Shown in pieces: positions 60,243 to 64,000 of a DNA stretch of 64,000 nucleotides. Below the pieces are notes generated by a model. It ran no database searches. It was not told where the DNA came from and saw nothing but the letters and a program-made list of their open reading frames with translations. The stretch's first letter is position 1. Every line of letters begins with the position of its first letter. Source of the DNA: Paracoccus mutanolyticus. Its GTDB lineage: Bacteria > Pseudomonadota > Alphaproteobacteria > Rhodobacterales > Rhodobacteraceae. The DNA lies in contig NZ_CP030239.1 of the NCBI RefSeq assembly GCF_003285265.1, positions 2,401,501 through 2,465,500 of the forward strand, in the 5' to 3' direction. Both the position numbers and the translations under genes were made by a program.

Positions 60243-60923
60243 TCAGGCGCAAAGGGCGTCGACCCAGCGGGGCACGATGACGGTGGCAGGCCCGATCAGC
60301 CGTTCGTCGAAGTCGCGGCTGTTGACCGAGGTGGCCAGGTTCAGCTCAATCGTGCGCGCCCCCATGCGGCGGGCGTGCTGGGCCAGCCCCGCCGCCGGAT
60401 AGACCTGCCCCGAGGTGCCGATGGCCGCGAACAGCTCGGCGTTCTCGACCGCCTGCCAGATCCGTTCCATGTGATAGGGGATTTCCCCGAACCAGACGAT
60501 GTCGGGGCGCGTCGCCTGCTTGCCGCAAGCCGGACAGGCATCCAGCGAGCGCATGACCAGCGAGGCCGGCCAGCGATGCCCGCAGGCCGCGCAAAGCGCG
60601 CCCAGCAGGCTGCCGTGCATGTGGATCACGTTGGCCGACCCGCCGCGTTCGTGCAGGTCGTCCACGTTCTGGGTGATCAGCGTCAGGTCGTGGTGCCGCC
60701 CCAGCCGCGCCAGCGCCCGATGCGCGGCATTGGGCTGGGCGCGGGCCGCGTCGCCGCGGCGCATGTTGTAGAAGCGGTGCACCAGCACCGGGTCGCGGCG
60801 AAACCCCTCGGGCGTCGCCACGTCCTCGATCCGGTGCTCTTCCCAAAGCCCGTCGGTTGCGCGGAAGGTCCTGATCCCGCTTTCGGCCGAAATTCCGGCG
60901 CCGGTCAGAACGGCGATGCGCAT
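60243..60923 (-). CDS. cobB: NAD-dependent protein deacylase, Sir2/CobB family
   Basis: A 226-residue sirtuin that removes acyl groups from lysines using NAD+. GAGISAESGIRTFR binds NAD, TQNVDDLHERGG and IHMHGS contain the catalytic His, and paired cysteines in CAACGH and CPACGK bind zinc. PDIVWFGEIP marks the class III bacterial subgroup. The length is on the short side but complete. It is the second gene of a leftward set, seven bases after a small periplasmic protein gene. Confidence 0.93.
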   Translation of the reverse strand: MRIAVLTGAGISAESGIRTFRATDGLWEEHRIEDVATPEGFRRDPVLVHRFYNMRRGDAARAQPNAAHRALARLGRHHDLTLITQNVDDLHERGGSANVIHMHGSLLGALCAACGHRWPASLVMRSLDACPACGKQATRPDIVWFGEIPYHMERIWQAVENAELFAAIGTSGQVYPAAGLAQHARRMGARTIELNLATSVNSRDFDERLIGPATVIVPRWVDALCA

Positions 60924-60930
60924 GGATGTC

Positions 60931-61233
60931 TCAGTTCGAGCAATAGGCCTCGGCGGTGGCGGCGAAGTTCTTGTAGCGCGCCCAGAAGGCATTGTCCGCA
61001 TCGCTTTTCGACATGCGGATTTCCTGCGCCTCGTCGGCGTTGCGAAACAGCCGGGCGGCGCGGCGCTGGTCGGACCGCGACAGGGTCTGGTTCGCGACCT
61101 GCTGGATGCAGCCGCACAGCCGGGGGCTTGCGGCGCGTTCGGATCGGATGCATGCGGAATCGATCGGTCCCGCCACGGCAAGCGGCGTGGTCAGCGCCAC
61201 CGCGGCCGCGGCGATCATCAGGCGGTTCATCAT
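60931..61233 (-). CDS. Small periplasmic protein of unknown function
   Basis: A 100-residue protein beginning MMNRLMIAAAAVALTTPLAVAG, a signal peptide; GAGGAGA lies six bases upstream. The mature part has Cys in SACIRSERAASPRLCGCIQQVA, which could form disulfides, and ends AYCSN. I recognise it as a Rhodobacteraceae hypothetical. It is the first gene of the set with the sirtuin and phnM. Confidence 0.72.
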   Translation of the reverse strand: MMNRLMIAAAAVALTTPLAVAGPIDSACIRSERAASPRLCGCIQQVANQTLSRSDQRRAARLFRNADEAQEIRMSKSDADNAFWARYKNFAATAEAYCSN

Positions 61234-61515
61234 CTCTGTCTCCTCGGCTCTGGCCTGCATGCGGCGGGGTTGGCCCCCTTTGCTGCCGCTTGTTGGTCCG
61301 GCGACTCTAGCAGAAGGGCGGCTTCGCCTCAATCGCGGGGCGCCTCAAGCATTGGCGCGGGGCAGGGGGCGGGACGCAAGATGTGCCGCCGGCGCATTGC
61401 GCGCCGCGTCTGCAGGCGAATCGCGCGCGATCCCGGCTTTCGCCGGGCCGCGATCCGGCCTATAGCACCGTCGCGGGCGCGGGCGCCGCAGTTTCCCCAG
61501 ATCGAGGTCGGGCGA

Positions 61516-62417
61516 ATGGTCTGCGCAAACTTTCGTGCGGCGATGCTGATGGTCGTCTCGATGGTGCTGTTCGCCTTCGAGGACATGTGCATCAAGCTGC
61601 TGACGGCGACGCTGCCCTATGCCCAGGTGCTGGGCATGATCGGGCTTCTGGGCTGGTTCAGCTTCTGGATCATGCTGCGGCGGCAGGGCGGGCGGCTCTG
61701 GACGCGGGCGCTGCTGGACCCGCTGGTCCTGCTGCGCAACCTGGCCGAGGCGGTGGGCTCGATCGGCATCGTCGTGGCCCTGGCGCTGACCGAGCTGTCC
61801 TCGACCTCGGCCATCATGCAGGCGCTGCCTTGGCCATCGTGCTGGGCGCGGCGCTGTTTCTGGGCGAGCCGGTGGGCTGGCGGCGCTGGTCGGCGATCAT
61901 CGCGGGCTTTCTGGGTGTGATCCTGGTCATCCGGCCGGGCCTGGCCGGATTCCAGCCGGTGTCGCTGATGGCGGTGGTCGCGGTCCTGGGCCTGGCGGCG
62001 CGCGACCTGGCGACGCGGCGCATTCCGCGCGGCATCCATTCGATGCAGCTGGCGGCCTCGGCCTTCTTCGCGATCTTCGTCGCCGCGGTCCTGATGGGGC
62101 TGGTCATGGGCCAGCGCCCGGTCCTGCCGGACGTCCGGGAATGGCTGATCCTGGCGGGCTGCATGGCGGTCGGCATCGGCGGCTACAGCTTGCTGGTCAC
62201 GGCGACCCGCCTGGGCGAAGCGTCGGCGCTGGCGCCCTTCCGCTATGCCCGGCTGGTCTGTGCCCTGATCCTGGCGCTGATCGTCTTTGGCGAACGGCCC
62301 GACTCCCTGACCCTGACCGGCGCCGCGATCATCGTCGGCTCGGGCTGCTACGCCATGCTGCGCGAAGCGCGCCTGCGCCGGACCCAGTTGCGCGCCGCCG
62401 GCATGTCCCCGCGCTGA
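61516..62417 (+). CDS. EamA/DMT-superfamily transporter, frame broken
   Basis: An inner-membrane protein of about 300 residues with ten expected helices in two EamA repeats. [20 protein letters not shown] opens the first repeat, and [32 protein letters not shown] spans its end once a missing C at about 61829 (TGCCTTGG for TGCCCTTGG) is restored. [20 protein letters not shown] belongs to the second repeat. Substrates of such permeases are usually small metabolites; none can be named. It ends 41 bases before lepA. Confidence 0.86.
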
Positions 62418-62458
62418 ACCCTCTTTCCGCAACGCCAAAGCCCGAGTATAGCCCGGCC

Positions 62459-64000
62459 ATGACCGACCTTGATCTTATCCGCAACTTCTCGATCGTGGCC
62501 CATATCGACCACGGCAAATCCACGCTGGCCGACCGTCTGATCCAGATGACGGGCACGGTGGCCGAACGCGACATGAAGGCCCAGCTGCTGGACAGCATGG
62601 ATATCGAGCGCGAGCGCGGCATCACCATCAAGGCCAACACCGTGCGCATCGAATATCCGGCGCGCGACGGGCGGACCTATGTGCTGAACCTGATCGACAC
62701 CCCCGGCCACGTCGACTTCGCCTACGAGGTCAGCCGGTCCATGCGCGCGGTCGAGGGCAGCCTGCTGGTCGTCGATGCCAGCCAGGGCGTCGAGGCGCAG
62801 ACGCTGGCCAACGTCTATCAGGCCATCGACGCGGGCCACGAGATCGTGCCGGTCCTGAACAAGATCGACCTGCCCGCCGCCGAGCCCGAGCGGGTCAAGG
62901 AGAACATCGAGGAGGTCATCGGCATCGACGCCTCGGACGCGCTGGAGATTTCGGCCAAGACCGGGCTTGGCATTCCCGACGTGCTGGAAGCCATCGTCAC
63001 GCGCCTGCCGGCCCCCAAGGGCGACCGCAACGCGCCGCTCAAGGCCATGCTGGTCGACAGCTGGTATGATGCCTATCTGGGCGTCGTGGTCATGATCCGG
63101 GTCATGGACGGGGTCATCCGCAAGGGCGACCGCATCCGCATGATGCAGACGAACGCCGTCTACGGCATCGACAAGCTGGCCGTGCTGAAGCCCGCAAAGG
63201 TCGACATTCCCGAGCTTCGCCCAGGTGATCGGCGTGCTGACCGCCTCGATCAGCAGCCGCGCACCGCGTCGCTGACACCATCACGCATGAGAAGAAGGGC
63301 ACCGACACGCCGCTGCCGGGCTTCAAGCCCGCCCAGCCGGTGGTCTTCTGCGGCCTGTTCCCGGTCGACGCCAACGATTTCGAGGCGCTGCGCGACGCCA
63401 TCGAGAAGCTGGCCCTGAACGACGCATCCTTCAGCTATGAGATGGAGACCTCGGCCGCGCTGGGCTTCGGCTTCCGCTGCGGCTTCCTGGGACTGCTGCA
63501 CCTGGAAGTGATCCGCGACCGGCTGGAACGCGAATACGACCTGGACCTGATCACCACCGCGCCTTCGGTGGTCTTCAAGCTGCACATGCGCGACGGAGAG
63601 GTGCGCGACCTGCACAACCCCGCCGACATGCCCGACCTCACCCATGTGGATCATATCGAGGAGCCGCGCATCAAGGCCACGATCATGGTCCCCGACGAAT
63701 ACCTGGGCGACGTGCTGAAGCTGTGCCAGGATCGGCGCGGCATCCAGCTGGACCTGACCTATGCCGGCAACCGCGCGATGGTGGTCTATGACCTGCCGCT
63801 GGCCGAGGTGGTCTTCGATTTCTACGACCGGCTGAAATCCGTGACCAAGGGCTATGCCAGCTTCGACTATCAGATCAGCGAATACCGCGAGGATTACCTG
63901 GTCAAGATGTCGATCCTGGTCAACGACGAGCCGGTGGACGCGCTGTCGATCATGGTCCACCGCGACCGGGCCGAGTCCCGCGGCCGGGCGATGGTCGAAA
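62459..64000 (+). CDS. lepA: Elongation factor 4 (LepA), 3' end beyond the window, frame broken
   Basis: A ribosome-associated GTPase that back-translocates stalled ribosomes. The G1 motif [31 protein letters not shown] (G3) and LNKIDLP (G4) start the protein, and [23 protein letters not shown] and SYLVKM-like motifs follow. Between 63222 and 63285 several bases are wrong or missing; [27 protein letters not shown] then resumes. About 514 of the usual 600 residues lie in the window. It is a housekeeping gene, so the break is probably artefactual. Confidence 0.95.

Noticed and set aside
59067..61310. Long plus-strand open frame across phnM and the sirtuin
   Set aside because: It is a shadow of the minus-strand genes, whose catalytic motifs are clear.

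Overview
The window is GC-rich chromosomal DNA from an alphaproteobacterium, most likely a Rhodobacteraceae member close to Paracoccus. This is inferred from the codon bias, the Rhodobacteraceae-type small conserved proteins, a class A RNase P RNA, an FNR-type box, and a complete histidine-utilisation locus using HutF and HutG. It reads as ordinary chromosome with metabolic islands and one short insertion-sequence cluster. No tRNA, rRNA, CRISPR or prophage was seen.

Layout. 0-3.4 kb: the 3' end of a UvrD/PcrA helicase, a QorB-like oxidoreductase with a divergent HxlR regulator, rnpB, an SH3-domain protein and rpmG. 3.5-12.2 kb: a catabolic operon (DapA-family lyase, aldehyde dehydrogenase, FAD oxidoreductase, LysR regulator) followed by a glycine-betaine-type ABC transporter, probably for a betaine or proline-like osmolyte. 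12.2-15.8 kb: a copper operon (metallochaperone, DUF305 protein, CopA, CueR) behind a CueR-type promoter. 16.5-19.1 kb: a secreted RTX-repeat glycosidase. 19.1-22 kb: an IS5/IS1182-type and an IS110-type element side by side. 22-31 kb: a SulP transporter, a MetQQNI-type importer, and a convergent organosulfur operon (FMN monooxygenase and two SfnB-like flavoproteins). 31-35.2 kb: treY/treZ, making trehalose from maltodextrins. 36-46.4 kb: the hut locus, in which a leftward hutI-hutH-hutG-hutU operon is followed by a polar amino-acid ABC transporter, and a divergent hutF-hutC pair sits behind tandem palindromic operators. 46.4-64 kb: housekeeping genes (ilvB/ilvH, bpt, glnE, carA, yqeY, phnM-like, sirtuin, DMT transporter, lepA) and a large glycosyltransferase.

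Many reading frames, including housekeeping genes (lepA, glnE, ilvB, hutH, yqeY), are broken by single-base indels, mostly a missing base in a short G or C run, plus a few scrambled patches of 50-220 bases. I treat these as sequence or assembly errors rather than real pseudogenes, and I give each such gene as one CDS spanning the break.

I found no clearly new multi-gene system. The signals most worth checking are an orphan perfect FNR box followed by two stem-loops and a U-tract (a candidate oxygen-regulated small RNA, 58.93-59.08 kb), the structured leader of the IS110 element (a candidate bridge RNA), and the tandem HutC-like operators.
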